A DNA stretch of 64,000 bases from Brevibacterium atlanticum (GTDB taxonomy: Bacteria; Actinomycetota; Actinomycetes; Actinomycetales; Brevibacteriaceae). The position numbers and the translations under genes are program-made. Shown one piece after another: positions 52,589 to 61,437 of the stretch. The notes beneath the pieces are model-generated. The model saw only the letters and a list, made by a program, of their open reading frames with translations, had not been told where the DNA came from and did no database searches. The stretch covers positions 1,302,001-1,366,000 of the forward strand of contig NZ_CP050152.1 in the NCBI RefSeq assembly GCF_011617245.1. The letters run 5' to 3'. The number at the start of each line of letters is the position of its first letter. Position 1 is the first letter of the stretch.

Positions 52589-53548
52589 ATGATCGATACA
52601 CAACTGTCAGACTGGCTGCTTGAGTCCGACCCGGCGCTGAGGTGGCAGGTCGAACGCGACCTGCTCGGCGCCGACGAGGCGACCTGGCAGGCCACTCGAG
52701 CGAGAGTCGTCCACGAGGGATTCGGGGCCGAGCTCTTGTCCCACCAGGACTCCGACGGACAATGGGCCGGTGGAGCGTTCTTCCCTGCGGACTTCGCCTT
52801 CGACGATGACGGATCACAGCCCTGGACGGCTACGACGTGGGCGCTCAAGGACCTGCGCGAATGGGGAGCGGCCGCCTCGGCGCTGGAGGGAACAGCGGAG
52901 AAGCTGCAGTCGGCACGATGGGAATACGAGGATCTGCCCTACTGGGGCGGTGAGGTCGACGTGTGCATCAATTCGTGGACGCTGTCGAACGGCCTGTGGC
53001 TGGGTGCCGACGTCGACGGCCTCGTCGACTGGTTCCTCGACCATCAGCTGCCCGACGGCGGGTGGAACTGCGAATGGGTCGAAGGGTCGGAGGTCGCGTC
53101 CTTCCACTCCACCCTCAACGCACTCGTCGCCCTCCTCGACTACGTGAAGGTCACCGGAGACAGGGCGCGCGTGCAGCGCGCGAGGGCAGGGGGAGAGGAG
53201 TACCTCCTCTCCCGTGACCTGTTCCGCCGCCGAGGCACCGGTGAACCCTTCGACGACCGTGCCCTGGCGCTGTTCCATCCCCGGCGGTGGTTCTACGGCA
53301 TCCTTCCGGCGCTCGATCATTTCCGCGAGGCGCGGATGATCGACGGCCTCGCAACAGATCCGCGGATGGAAGAGGCGGTGGAGGCGATCCGCACACGTCG
53401 ATCCGCTGACGGCGCCTGGAGTCAGGACCATCGCCTCGACGGTGACGTCTGGTTCCACGTCGATGTGCCGCCGGGCGAACCCTCGAGATGGGTGACGCTG
53501 CAGGCCCAGCGGGTCCTCGACTGGTGGGACGGAACACAACCCGTCTGA
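52589..53548 (+). CDS. Squalene-cyclase/prenyltransferase-like alpha-alpha toroid protein
   Basis: 319 residues with repeated helix pairs and QW-like motifs (SHQDSDGQWAGG, DHQLPDGGWNCEW, RTRRSADGAWSQD), the pattern of prenyltransferase/squalene oxidase repeats. It is half the size of true squalene cyclases and no DXDD acid motif was seen, so cyclase activity is doubtful. Soluble, no signal. It lies alone between the amide cluster and the Tat locus. Confidence 0.75.
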   Translation: MIDTQLSDWLLESDPALRWQVERDLLGADEATWQATRARVVHEGFGAELLSHQDSDGQWAGGAFFPADFAFDDDGSQPWTATTWALKDLREWGAAASALEGTAEKLQSARWEYEDLPYWGGEVDVCINSWTLSNGLWLGADVDGLVDWFLDHQLPDGGWNCEWVEGSEVASFHSTLNALVALLDYVKVTGDRARVQRARAGGEEYLLSRDLFRRRGTGEPFDDRALALFHPRRWFYGILPALDHFREARMIDGLATDPRMEEAVEAIRTRRSADGAWSQDHRLDGDVWFHVDVPPGEPSRWVTLQAQRVLDWWDGTQPV

Positions 53549-53640
53549 GCATCCTCAGCCCCGGCATAGGGGCACCACAGTCCCACGCCAGAGCCGGTCA
53601 CCACGATGGTGTCAACACATCATCGAAGGAAGGACAGCTC

Positions 53641-54648
53641 ATGGCTCGCGTACCCGAACCCGACCAGACTCCCAACGGACCCGCCTATGAAGGCAGGCTC
53701 CTCGACCGCCCGGACGAGGAGGTCGTCGATCAAGGCGCCTCGTTCGATATCCGCACCCTCTTCAGCCGACGCGGAGTCCTCGGGCTCGTCGGCGCCGGCG
53801 TCGGCACCATGGCCCTGGCCGCCTGCACCTCCGGAGCCTCAGGATCGACAGGCTCGAGCAGCAGCGGATCGGTCACCGAGATCCCCGACGAAACGGCCGG
53901 TCCGTACCCGGCAGACGGCTCTAACGGGCCCGACATCCTCGAAGAGTCCGGAATCGTGCGCTCGGACATCCGCTCGAACATCGACGGCACCGACACCGTC
54001 GACGGGGTGCCGCTGACCTTCACCCTCAAGGTCACCGATATGGCCAACGACAATCAGGCCTTCGACGGTGTGGCCGTCTACGCCTGGCACTGCGACGCGC
54101 AGGGCCGCTACTCGATGTACTCCGACGGGGTCGAGGATGCGACCTGGCTGCGCGGCGTGCAGGTCGCCGACTCCCAGGGAGAGGTCACCTTCACCTCCGT
54201 CTTCCCCGGCTGCTATTCGGGCCGGTGGACGCATATCCACTTCGAGGTCTACCCCGACGTCGACTCCATCACCGATGCCGAGAATGCAATCGCCACCTCG
54301 CAGATGGCCCTGCCCGAGGACGCTTGCAACGCCGTGTTCAAGCTCGATGCCTACGACGGGTCGGCGAAGAACCTCGCGAACATCAGCCTCGATGACGACA
54401 ACGTCTTCGGCGACGACGGAGGAGAGCACCAACTCGCCACGATCAGCGGCGACACCGACTCCGGGTATGTGGCCTCCCTCGACGTTCCTGTCGACACCGA
54501 GACCGAACCGACCGGCGGCGCGGCACCCGGCGGCGAAGGCGGCGGCCAGGGCGGAACTCCGCCGGAAGGCGGCGCGGGGCCGGAGGGCGGAGAACCGCCT
54601 GAGGGAGCGTCCTCCGGCAACGAGTCGTCGGGCAGCGACGACAGTTGA
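53641..54648 (+). CDS. Tat-exported intradiol-dioxygenase-like lipoprotein
   Basis: 335 residues. The export signal is FSRRGVLGLVGAGVGTMALAACTS: twin arginine plus a lipobox (Cys ~61). The dioxygenase core shows all four classical iron ligands: Tyr in WHCDAQGRYSMY, Tyr in FPGCYSGRW, and His-His in GRWTHIHFEVYP. ETAGPYPAD is the usual entry motif. The tail (~50 residues) is Gly/Pro/Glu-rich. It may cleave catechol-like rings outside the cell. It stands 66 bp before tatA. Confidence 0.85.
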   Translation: MARVPEPDQTPNGPAYEGRLLDRPDEEVVDQGASFDIRTLFSRRGVLGLVGAGVGTMALAACTSGASGSTGSSSSGSVTEIPDETAGPYPADGSNGPDILEESGIVRSDIRSNIDGTDTVDGVPLTFTLKVTDMANDNQAFDGVAVYAWHCDAQGRYSMYSDGVEDATWLRGVQVADSQGEVTFTSVFPGCYSGRWTHIHFEVYPDVDSITDAENAIATSQMALPEDACNAVFKLDAYDGSAKNLANISLDDDNVFGDDGGEHQLATISGDTDSGYVASLDVPVDTETEPTGGAAPGGEGGGQGGTPPEGGAGPEGGEPPEGASSGNESSGSDDS

Positions 54649-54714
54649 GCGCCCGTCCATCGCGTTACTCCGTCTACCACCGCACCAGAACACCCATTCG
54701 AAAGGCTCACCATC

Positions 54715-55104
54715 ATGCTGCACAACCTCACGGGCTGGCACGCCCTTATCATCCTCGCCATCATCATCCTCGTCTTCGGAGCCGCCAAGCTGCCCGCGCT
54801 CGCCAAGAGCCTCGGACAGTCCGTGCGCATCCTCAAGGACGAAACGACCGAGACTGACAAGAACGCCAACGCTGTCCAGGTCCACGAGGCGGTGACCGAC
54901 CCGATCATCACGGATCCGGTGGCCGGGACACCGGCCGGCACCTCGAACCGCACCTCCGCCGAGGCCGGGCGGAACTCCGCACCCACACGGAACTCCGCCC
55001 CCGCCCCGGCGAGGGTTGAGGGCGATAACACCCCCGCCTCGGCGAGGGTTGATCCGAACCTCGGTGACTCCGTCGACACATCGGCCGTTCGAGCCCGCTC
55101 ATGA
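54715..55104 (+). CDS. tatA: Twin-arginine translocase subunit TatA
   Basis: 129 residues. The single span LTGWHALIILAIIILVFGAAKLPALAKSLGQSVRIL ends in the FGxxKLP hinge of TatA. The long hydrophilic tail contains small repeats (RNSAPTRNSAPAPARVEG). GAAAGG-like site before the ATG. Overlaps tatC by 4 bp. Confidence 0.93.
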   Translation: MLHNLTGWHALIILAIIILVFGAAKLPALAKSLGQSVRILKDETTETDKNANAVQVHEAVTDPIITDPVAGTPAGTSNRTSAEAGRNSAPTRNSAPAPARVEGDNTPASARVDPNLGDSVDTSAVRARS

Positions 55105-56018
55105 GCACCGCCACCGCCGAGAAGATGCCGCTGTCCGCGCACCTGCGGGAGGCCCGGAGACGGGCGGTGCGCGCGGCGGTGGCGCTCCTCATCGGCACCG
55201 TCATCGGCTACCTCACCTCGGACCTGGTCATGGACGTCCTCCGTGCCCCGATCACCGAGCTCGCCGCCTCCCGCAGCGCCTCGCTCAACTACGACAGCGT
55301 CACCGGCGCCTTCGACCTCCAGCTGCGCATCGCTGTTTACTCGGGCATCATCCTCTCCAGCCCGATGTGGCTGGGGGAGCTCTTCGGGTTCCTCACCCCG
55401 GGGCTGACGGCGAAGGAGAAGAAGTACACGTTCGGCTTCCTCGGCGCGGCACTTCCTCTCTTCGTCGCCGGCTGTCTCACCGGCCTCTACGTCTTCCCGC
55501 GGATGGTCGAAGTGCTCACCTCCTTCGCCTCATCCGAGGACAGCACGATCCTGCAGGCGTCGTACTATTTCGACTTCGTGTTCAAGATCGTCATCGCCAC
55601 CGGCATCGCCTTCGTCCTCCCGGTCTTCCTCGTTGTCCTCAACTTCATCGGAGTGCTCCAGGCGCGGACGATTGCGAAGGCATGGCGGGTGAGCATCGTC
55701 GGGATCGTCGTCTTCGCGGCCCTGGTCACCCCCGCCGCCGATGTGCTCTCGATGTTCTTCGTCGCCGCTCCGATGGCACTGCTCTTCCTCGCGGCGCTCG
55801 CCATCGCATGGGTGCACGACCGGTCGCGCGGTTACGATTCCACGCCGATCGATCGGTCACGCAGCGAGGCGCCGCGGAGCGAGGCGCCGCGGAGCGAGCG
55901 ATCACGGTCCTCGATCGCAGTAGGAACCGTCACCACCGGCCCGATCTCGTCCACGGACCCGACGTCGACAACGGATCCGTCCTCGTCCACAGAAGGGAGC
56001 CGGTCATGTTCGGCCTGA
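55101..56018 (+). CDS. tatC: Twin-arginine translocase subunit TatC
   Basis: 305 residues, six spans. LSAHLREARRRAVRAAVALL at the N-terminus and LWLGELFGFLTPGL-like loop (SSPMWLGELFGFLTPGLTAKEKKY, quoted in part) are TatC hallmarks and recognise the twin-arginine signal. An extra ~60-residue Ser/Thr/Arg-rich tail carries the duplicated SEAPR units from a 15-bp tandem repeat. The 3' end overlaps tatB by 13 bp. Confidence 0.96.
   Translation: MSTATAEKMPLSAHLREARRRAVRAAVALLIGTVIGYLTSDLVMDVLRAPITELAASRSASLNYDSVTGAFDLQLRIAVYSGIILSSPMWLGELFGFLTPGLTAKEKKYTFGFLGAALPLFVAGCLTGLYVFPRMVEVLTSFASSEDSTILQASYYFDFVFKIVIATGIAFVLPVFLVVLNFIGVLQARTIAKAWRVSIVGIVVFAALVTPAADVLSMFFVAAPMALLFLAALAIAWVHDRSRGYDSTPIDRSRSEAPRSEAPRSERSRSSIAVGTVTTGPISSTDPTSTTDPSSSTEGSRSCSA
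55863..55892. repeat. 15-bp tandem repeat inside tatC
   Basis: Two perfect copies (55863-55877, 55878-55892) plus a partial third, encoding SEAPR repeats in the TatC tail; in-frame, so copy number can vary without breaking the gene. Confidence 0.85.
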
Positions 56019-56512
56019 GCTTCGAGAAGATCGTCCTCATCGGCATCATCGCCGCGATCATCATCGGCCCGAGCCGACTGCCCGCCTATGCGCACAAGCT
56101 CGGCGAAGCGGTTCGCCTGCTCAGGACGCAGATCGACAGCGCCCGGGACCGAGCCGCCGAATCGGTGGGAGTCGATGACTGGCAGGTGCTCGATCCCCGC
56201 CAGTACGATCCGCGACGGATCGTCCGCGAAGCACTGGTCGACACGGATCCGACATCGTCGAATGCGGGGGAGACGACGGCCGTCGCTGCGGATTCGGAGG
56301 ATCCCGGCGCCGAGGCGGCCGGCCGTTACGTCATCACCGGTTCGTCCGGACACCCCAGGAAACGATTCGTCGCCCACACGACCGAGAGTCGTGCGGGCGA
56401 CGAAGAGAACGCGGCGGTGCACTCAGAGACGGCTGCACAGTCAGGGGCGGGCGTGCACTCTGGAGCTGGCCTGGACACTGGAGCGGCCACGCAATCCGTC
56501 AGTGGCGGATGA
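56006..56512 (+). CDS. tatB: Twin-arginine translocase subunit TatB
   Basis: 168 residues. The N-terminal span MFGLSFEKIVLIGIIAAIIIGPSRLP has the GPxxLP hinge typical of TatB rather than TatA, followed by an amphipathic helix (AHKLGEAVRLLRTQIDSARD) and a variable tail ending in Gly/Ala/Ser repeats. AGAAGGGA precedes the ATG. Together with tatA and tatC it makes a complete three-part translocase in one locus. Confidence 0.88.
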   Translation: MFGLSFEKIVLIGIIAAIIIGPSRLPAYAHKLGEAVRLLRTQIDSARDRAAESVGVDDWQVLDPRQYDPRRIVREALVDTDPTSSNAGETTAVAADSEDPGAEAAGRYVITGSSGHPRKRFVAHTTESRAGDEENAAVHSETAAQSGAGVHSGAGLDTGAATQSVSGG

Positions 56513-56552
56513 TCAGGGCAGGGCCGCCTCGGCGATCGCTCCCTAGCAGTGG

Positions 56553-57158
56553 TCAATCCTTGAAATCGAAGTCTTCTTTGTCGATGCCGGGGAACATGAG
56601 CTCGTACTTGACCATCTGATCCTTGTGGTCGACGATCTTCACGGTCCCGAAGTACTTCTTCTCACCGTTGTAGGCCTCTTTGTCCTTGACGACGACCTGG
56701 CAGGATTCGAACCCGTACCATTCCCGGAGATCCATGTCCTCATCGCAATGGGCCTTCTTCACCGTCATCTTCACCTTGTTCTCGAACAGGTCGACGAGGT
56801 CGGCCTCGATCGACGAGGCAGGCACGGTGCCGTTGCCCTTCTTGTCAATCTTCATACCGTCGTCACTGGCCCAGCTGGTCGTCCTGGCGGCATCGGCGAA
56901 CGGGTCGGTCGATTTCGTGTCGGTCGGCTCCTTCTCGTCGGATTCCGAAGCCTGGGTCTCAGGAGGTTCCGATTCGACGGCATCTCCGCCGAATCCACCG
57001 CCGTCCGACGAGTCCTCGGTGGCCTGTGCCGCTTCCGACGTCTCACCCTCGGCGGGTTCGTCGCCACCCCCGCAGGCCGAAAGCGACAGGGCCAGGGCTG
57101 TGCCCGCGGCCAGGGTCATCAAGCGGGGCATCCAGGTCGAACGGCGAATCGGTGTCAT
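56553..57158 (-). CDS. Putative secreted lipoprotein
   Basis: 201 residues. Signal peptide with lipobox LSLSACGGG (Cys ~29), then a ~60-residue Glu/Ser/Asp-rich linker and a C-terminal domain with two cysteines (KKAHCDEDMDLREWYGFESCQVVVKD, quoted in part) that could form a disulfide. AAGGAG lies 7 bp before the ATG at 57158. Function unknown; convergent with tatB. Confidence 0.75.
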   Translation of the reverse strand: MTPIRRSTWMPRLMTLAAGTALALSLSACGGGDEPAEGETSEAAQATEDSSDGGGFGGDAVESEPPETQASESDEKEPTDTKSTDPFADAARTTSWASDDGMKIDKKGNGTVPASSIEADLVDLFENKVKMTVKKAHCDEDMDLREWYGFESCQVVVKDKEAYNGEKKYFGTVKIVDHKDQMVKYELMFPGIDKEDFDFKD

Positions 57159-57338
57159 CGTCTTACTCCTTCGCACTTCGGCGATCACAAACGTTGTCGA
57201 TACCCTTTGATTCTGCCATGGCTCATAGCCCACGAACGCCGGGCCGTGTGCGGATCCGGGGACACATGTGGCTGTTCGGACACACGAGCGAGTTCAGGCC
57301 AGATGGTGGGGCGGCCAGCTGTCCCAGCGCAGCCCGGG

Positions 57339-58640
57339 CTACTCCGCGCCGGGGGAGTTGACGGCCTTGGCGAGTGCTTCGAAGGCTCGGATCGTCGGGA
57401 AGAGCTTCCCGGCGTCCTGCGGCAGACCCCAGCTGGAGAGCTTGACCCCGACGAGATTCGCTCCGGGGTTGATGTAGATCATCTGGCCGTGGATGCCCAG
57501 GGCGAGGAAGGCATGCGAATCGGGGAAAGGGAACCAGAACTGATTGTGGTACGCTCCGCCGGGCATCCGGTTGTCCCCGGGGCCCCCGGCGAAGGCCTGC
57601 CGTACGTCCTCGGTGGTCGTCAGCGTGTCCCCGATCCACGTCGTCGGGGCGACCTGCTGGCCGGTCAGTGACTGACCGCGGTTGGCGTAGACGTATCCGA
57701 AGCGGGCCAGGTCGCGCAGCGTCGTGTTGATGCCGCCGTCGAACATTCCGACCCCGTACTGGTCGGTGGCGATGAGTGCATCCTGCTCCGCGCCGATCCG
57801 CGACCACAGCACCCGTGACATGAGCGTCTGCATGGGCTCGCCGGCGATCTTCTCGCACACCCAACCGAGCACATCCGTCTCGCACGAGCGGTATTCGAAG
57901 ACCCCACCGTGCTCGGACTTCGCCCCGAGTGAGGTGAGGAACTCGTACATTCCGATGCCCGGGTCCTCCCGCTTCGCCTCCGACCAGCCGATCGACTCCT
58001 CGATCTGCCTGACCTCGGAATGCGGGTCGAGGTAGTCCTCGGAGAAGCGGATGCCCGAACGCATGTCGAGGACGTGCCGGACCGTGGCCCCGGCATACCC
58101 GGAGTCGGCGAGTTCGGGCACATAGTCGGTGATCAGACGGTTCGGGTCGAGGTCGCGCGAACCCACCAGCACTCCGGCGACGGTGCCGACGAGGGACTTG
58201 GACACCGACATCAGCAGATGCTCGGTGCCGGGCGTCATCTCACCGAAGTACTCCTCGGTGAGCACCGTGCCGTTGTGCAGCAGCATCCAAGCATCCGTAT
58301 CGGTGGATTCGATGACGCTGCGGACGCTGCGCGCATCCGAGAACTCCGTAGCCGGGATCTCGACCTCGCCGAGGTCCTGCAGATCGACCGGCAGTTCGGC
58401 CACCGGACCGCTCCCGCGCGAGATCGGAGTGGTCGGCAGGACCTGTGCGACGTTCTGAAACGACCACCGGACATTGCCGGGATCCTGCCAGTTGTCCCGA
58501 TCGACACCGACGGCCGGATCCGCACCGAACGCTGGATCGACTCCGGGCGCGACGCCGACCGCAGGGTCGACGACGGAGATGTCATCGTCATTCGCCGAGG
58601 CGGGGGTGGGCAGGGCATTGTCCGGTGACGGGTCGGTCAC
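57339..58640 (-). CDS. Serine hydrolase of the beta-lactamase fold (NylB-like)
   Basis: 433 residues. The SxxK catalytic motif is in LLMSVSKSLVGTVAGVLVG and the tyrosine motif near FEYRSCETDVLGWVCEKIAG; ends with SSWGLPQDAGKLFPTIRAFEALA. The layout is that of 6-aminohexanoate-dimer hydrolases and related esterases/amidases rather than true beta-lactamases. No signal peptide; the first ~50 residues are a low-complexity repeat of VDPAVGV-like units. Substrate unknown. Confidence 0.83.
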   Translation of the reverse strand: MTDPSPDNALPTPASANDDDISVVDPAVGVAPGVDPAFGADPAVGVDRDNWQDPGNVRWSFQNVAQVLPTTPISRGSGPVAELPVDLQDLGEVEIPATEFSDARSVRSVIESTDTDAWMLLHNGTVLTEEYFGEMTPGTEHLLMSVSKSLVGTVAGVLVGSRDLDPNRLITDYVPELADSGYAGATVRHVLDMRSGIRFSEDYLDPHSEVRQIEESIGWSEAKREDPGIGMYEFLTSLGAKSEHGGVFEYRSCETDVLGWVCEKIAGEPMQTLMSRVLWSRIGAEQDALIATDQYGVGMFDGGINTTLRDLARFGYVYANRGQSLTGQQVAPTTWIGDTLTTTEDVRQAFAGGPGDNRMPGGAYHNQFWFPFPDSHAFLALGIHGQMIYINPGANLVGVKLSSWGLPQDAGKLFPTIRAFEALAKAVNSPGAE

Positions 58641-58737
58641 GGTTCACCTTTCGGTCGTGGCTGGAATGATCGCGTCCGCAGCGGGCGCTCACCTCGTCAC
58701 GCGATTCGTGACGAGGCTACCATCGAGGATTCTCCGC

Positions 58738-60363
58738 TCAGTCGCCCTTGGCTCCCGGCCCGCCGAGGGCGGGAGCCGGATCCTCGGCGACGACCGGGAC
58801 TCCGGCGTACATGGCCCGGATCGAATCGATGAAGTGCTTGGCCCTGATACTCAGCGCATCCGGTCCGCCGACATTGGTCTGGAGCGGATTCTTCGTCACC
58901 AGCACACCGAGATCGGCGCCCTTCCAGCGGTAGTCCCCGGCCCCGAAGATGCGCAGGAAGAACACCTCGCTGCCGTTCTGCAGCGGGTGCCAGTCGAGGG
59001 CGGCGCGCTTGTACGTCAGCGTCCCGTACTGGTCGAGGTAATACTGACCCGTCAGCGGAGAATGCGTGATGTACTCAGTGATCGGAGCCGTCTCCTTGAT
59101 GATCATCTGGCTCCATTCGTCGGCGCCGGAGAGCTCCTCCCATCGAGCGTTGATCTCATCGATGTCGAGATCGAACTCGACATCGAGGTATTCGAGCAGG
59201 TGGAACAGGAACAGCGGCACATCGGCATAGGCGCCAGCGGTGACGTTCGTGATCGCCGAGGCTCCCGAGATGCGCGGGTTGAGCTCACCGAGGTAGCAGT
59301 CGTCGTTGTCGAGATCGACGAGGACATCGACCTCGAAGAATCCGCGATATCCGCGTCTGCGCAGTCCTTCACCCATCTTGCGCACGAGGTCACGCGTCTG
59401 CGCCCGCTGCTCGGCGTTGAGGACGTCGGGCTTCATCTCATTGCCGCACCAGCCGCCCTTGTACGGGGTGAGCTCCGCGAAGCCGGCGAGCTCGGTGAGG
59501 TAGGGGCCGACGACGACTCCGCTGGAGGTGATGACCGCCTCGACGGCGACCGGGATGTTGTTGATCCGCTTCATCACCTTCAGCTGCTCGCCGACGATGT
59601 CGTCCTTGTGCGTCTGCCAATCGGATTCGGCGGAGATGAAGAACGTCGTCTTCCCCGAATCGCCGTACGGGGTCTGCACGACCAGGTCGTGACCGAGCCC
59701 CGCCTCGGCGGCCTTGTCATTGAGCTCGTCGTACGTATCGGAGGTGGTGAGCACATTGGGAACGGAGAACGCACCGGCCTCATTGCCGAGCTTCGTCGTC
59801 TCGATCTTCGAATCCAGCTGATTGCGCAGCGTGGCCGAGGGCAGGATGAGATCGTAGCCGAGTTCCCGGCAGATCCTCTCCGTCTCCTCATCGAAGAACA
59901 CCATCGCCACTTTGACCTTCTCACCGTGGGGAACGTTGCGCGTCATATGCGCCCGCACCTCGGCATTGAGCAGCAGCCAGTTGTTGATGGCCTCACCCGA
60001 TTCGAACTCCACATACGGTTTGTACCGCGGTGAGAACACCCGCGGGTGTGCGCCGTCCCACCCGTCGTAGTAGGTGACATAGGAGAAGTTGCGCACCCAG
60101 CGGTCGATGCCGAGCAGATTGAACGGGGTGGCGCCGACGAAGTAGATCGGGGTCTGATTCGTCCGGAAGAAGTGGCGCACCTCGGAGACGTTGCGCAGGG
60201 GACGTCTGATCTGCACACGCTCGGCCTCTTCGCCGGTATACGCCGCATCAGTGGCGACGGCCACCTCGACGTCGGCAGGAGCGCCGTCACGAGACGTGGA
60301 TGCGGGTTTCGTCTCCTGCCGATCGGGACTCGCAGGGCCTGCACTTCGGGGTTCGTTCGGCAT
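58738..60363 (-). CDS. ATP-grasp (biotin-carboxylase-like) protein of unknown substrate
   Basis: 541 residues. After a ~45-residue disordered start comes a pre-ATP-grasp region (TPIYFVGATPFNLLGIDRWV) and an ATP-grasp fold: LVVQTPYGDSGKTTFFIS (ATP loop), AVEAVITSSGVVVGPYL, GFFEVDVLVDLDNDDCYLGELNPRISGASAITN (quoted in part; metal residues in GELNPR). No biotinyl domain or partner carboxyltransferase is nearby, so it may ligate a carboxylate to an amine instead. AAGGAG precedes ATG 60363. Confidence 0.8.
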   Translation of the reverse strand: MPNEPRSAGPASPDRQETKPASTSRDGAPADVEVAVATDAAYTGEEAERVQIRRPLRNVSEVRHFFRTNQTPIYFVGATPFNLLGIDRWVRNFSYVTYYDGWDGAHPRVFSPRYKPYVEFESGEAINNWLLLNAEVRAHMTRNVPHGEKVKVAMVFFDEETERICRELGYDLILPSATLRNQLDSKIETTKLGNEAGAFSVPNVLTTSDTYDELNDKAAEAGLGHDLVVQTPYGDSGKTTFFISAESDWQTHKDDIVGEQLKVMKRINNIPVAVEAVITSSGVVVGPYLTELAGFAELTPYKGGWCGNEMKPDVLNAEQRAQTRDLVRKMGEGLRRRGYRGFFEVDVLVDLDNDDCYLGELNPRISGASAITNVTAGAYADVPLFLFHLLEYLDVEFDLDIDEINARWEELSGADEWSQMIIKETAPITEYITHSPLTGQYYLDQYGTLTYKRAALDWHPLQNGSEVFFLRIFGAGDYRWKGADLGVLVTKNPLQTNVGGPDALSIRAKHFIDSIRAMYAGVPVVAEDPAPALGGPGAKGD

Positions 60364-60547
60364 CGCACTACTCCTTAGCAAATGTGATGTGGACAACATA
60401 TACCAGTTTTGAAGTCGTGAACCCGATGGTGCAGGAATTGTATGAACCGGACACGAACGAACGGTCAATTCCTCGCCGGTGGGCATCGCAGCGGGGCCGT
60501 GCTTTAGGCTGGAGACGATACTGACCACAGCGGAAAAGAGAGCGGAT

Positions 60548-60997
60548 ATGCCGGTGAATACCGAGAAGCAGGGAGCCTCGTTCGCCCTGCCTCAGCCCTA
60601 CGAGGTCTCACGGGAGGCGATCGCGGAATTCGCGCTCGCCACCGGGGCGAAGGCCGACTACCATTTCGACGCCGAGGCTGCCACTGCACTGGGCTATCGC
60701 GACGTCGTCGCACCCACCACCTTCGCCGTGATCATCGCGCAGAAGTCCGAGGCCGCCTACATCTCCGACTCGGAATCGGGCATCGACTTCTCGAAGGTCG
60801 TCCACGGCTCCGAGCAGTTCTCCTTCACCCGTCCCATCGTCGCCGGCGACGCGCTCTCGGCCGTGACCCATGTCGACGGTGTCCGTGCCGCAGGCGACAA
60901 CGCCATGATCACCACCCGCACCGAACTCACCGACGCCGCCGAGCAGCCGGTCGTCACCGTGACGTCGACCATCGTCGTGAGAGGAGACGGAGAATGA
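60548..60997 (+). CDS. MaoC-like dehydratase subunit A (HadA-like)
   Basis: 149 residues, N-terminal-type hot-dog domain (FAS1-like dehydratase): SREAIAEFALATGAKADYHFD, VVAPTTFAVIIAQ and VVHGSEQFSFTRPIVAGD. It lacks the catalytic Asp-His of the partner subunit and probably binds the acyl chain. It overlaps the next gene by 4 bp. In mycobacteria such pairs act as hydroxyacyl-ACP dehydratases. Confidence 0.87.
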   Translation: MPVNTEKQGASFALPQPYEVSREAIAEFALATGAKADYHFDAEAATALGYRDVVAPTTFAVIIAQKSEAAYISDSESGIDFSKVVHGSEQFSFTRPIVAGDALSAVTHVDGVRAAGDNAMITTRTELTDAAEQPVVTVTSTIVVRGDGE

Positions 60998-61437
60998 GCC
61001 CCATCGACTTCTCCCAGCTGACCATCGGAGACACCGTCGTCGAGACCGAGATCCCGCTCTCGCGTGCTTCCCTGATCGACTACGCCGCGGCCTCGGGCGA
61101 TCACAACCCGATCCACTGGAACGAACGCTTCGCCCGTGAGGTCGGTCTCGACGGGGTCATCGCCCACGGCATGCTCTCGATGGCCGTGGTCATCGCGCCG
61201 ATCGTCGAATGGCTCGGCGACCCCGGCGCGATCAGCGACTACCGGACCCGCTTCTCCGCCCCCGTCCTCGTCCCCGACGCCGAATCCGGAACACCGGCGA
61301 CCCCGACGACGTCGCTGGCGCTCACCGCCACCGTCGGAGCGGTCGACGCCGCCGTGGGCACCGCTCGCATCGATATCACCGTGAAGACCGGCGAGACCGA
61401 TGTCCTCAGCCGGACCCAGGTGCGGATCTCCCGGTGA
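60994..61437 (+). CDS. MaoC-like dehydratase subunit B (HadB-like)
   Basis: 147 residues, hydratase-2 hot-dog domain with the catalytic stretch YAAASGDHNPIHWNERFAREVGL and GVIAHGMLSMAVV (Asp and His). It forms the active half of the dimer with the upstream protein. Its stop overlaps the murB GTG. Confidence 0.89.
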   Translation: MSPIDFSQLTIGDTVVETEIPLSRASLIDYAAASGDHNPIHWNERFAREVGLDGVIAHGMLSMAVVIAPIVEWLGDPGAISDYRTRFSAPVLVPDAESGTPATPTTSLALTATVGAVDAAVGTARIDITVKTGETDVLSRTQVRISR

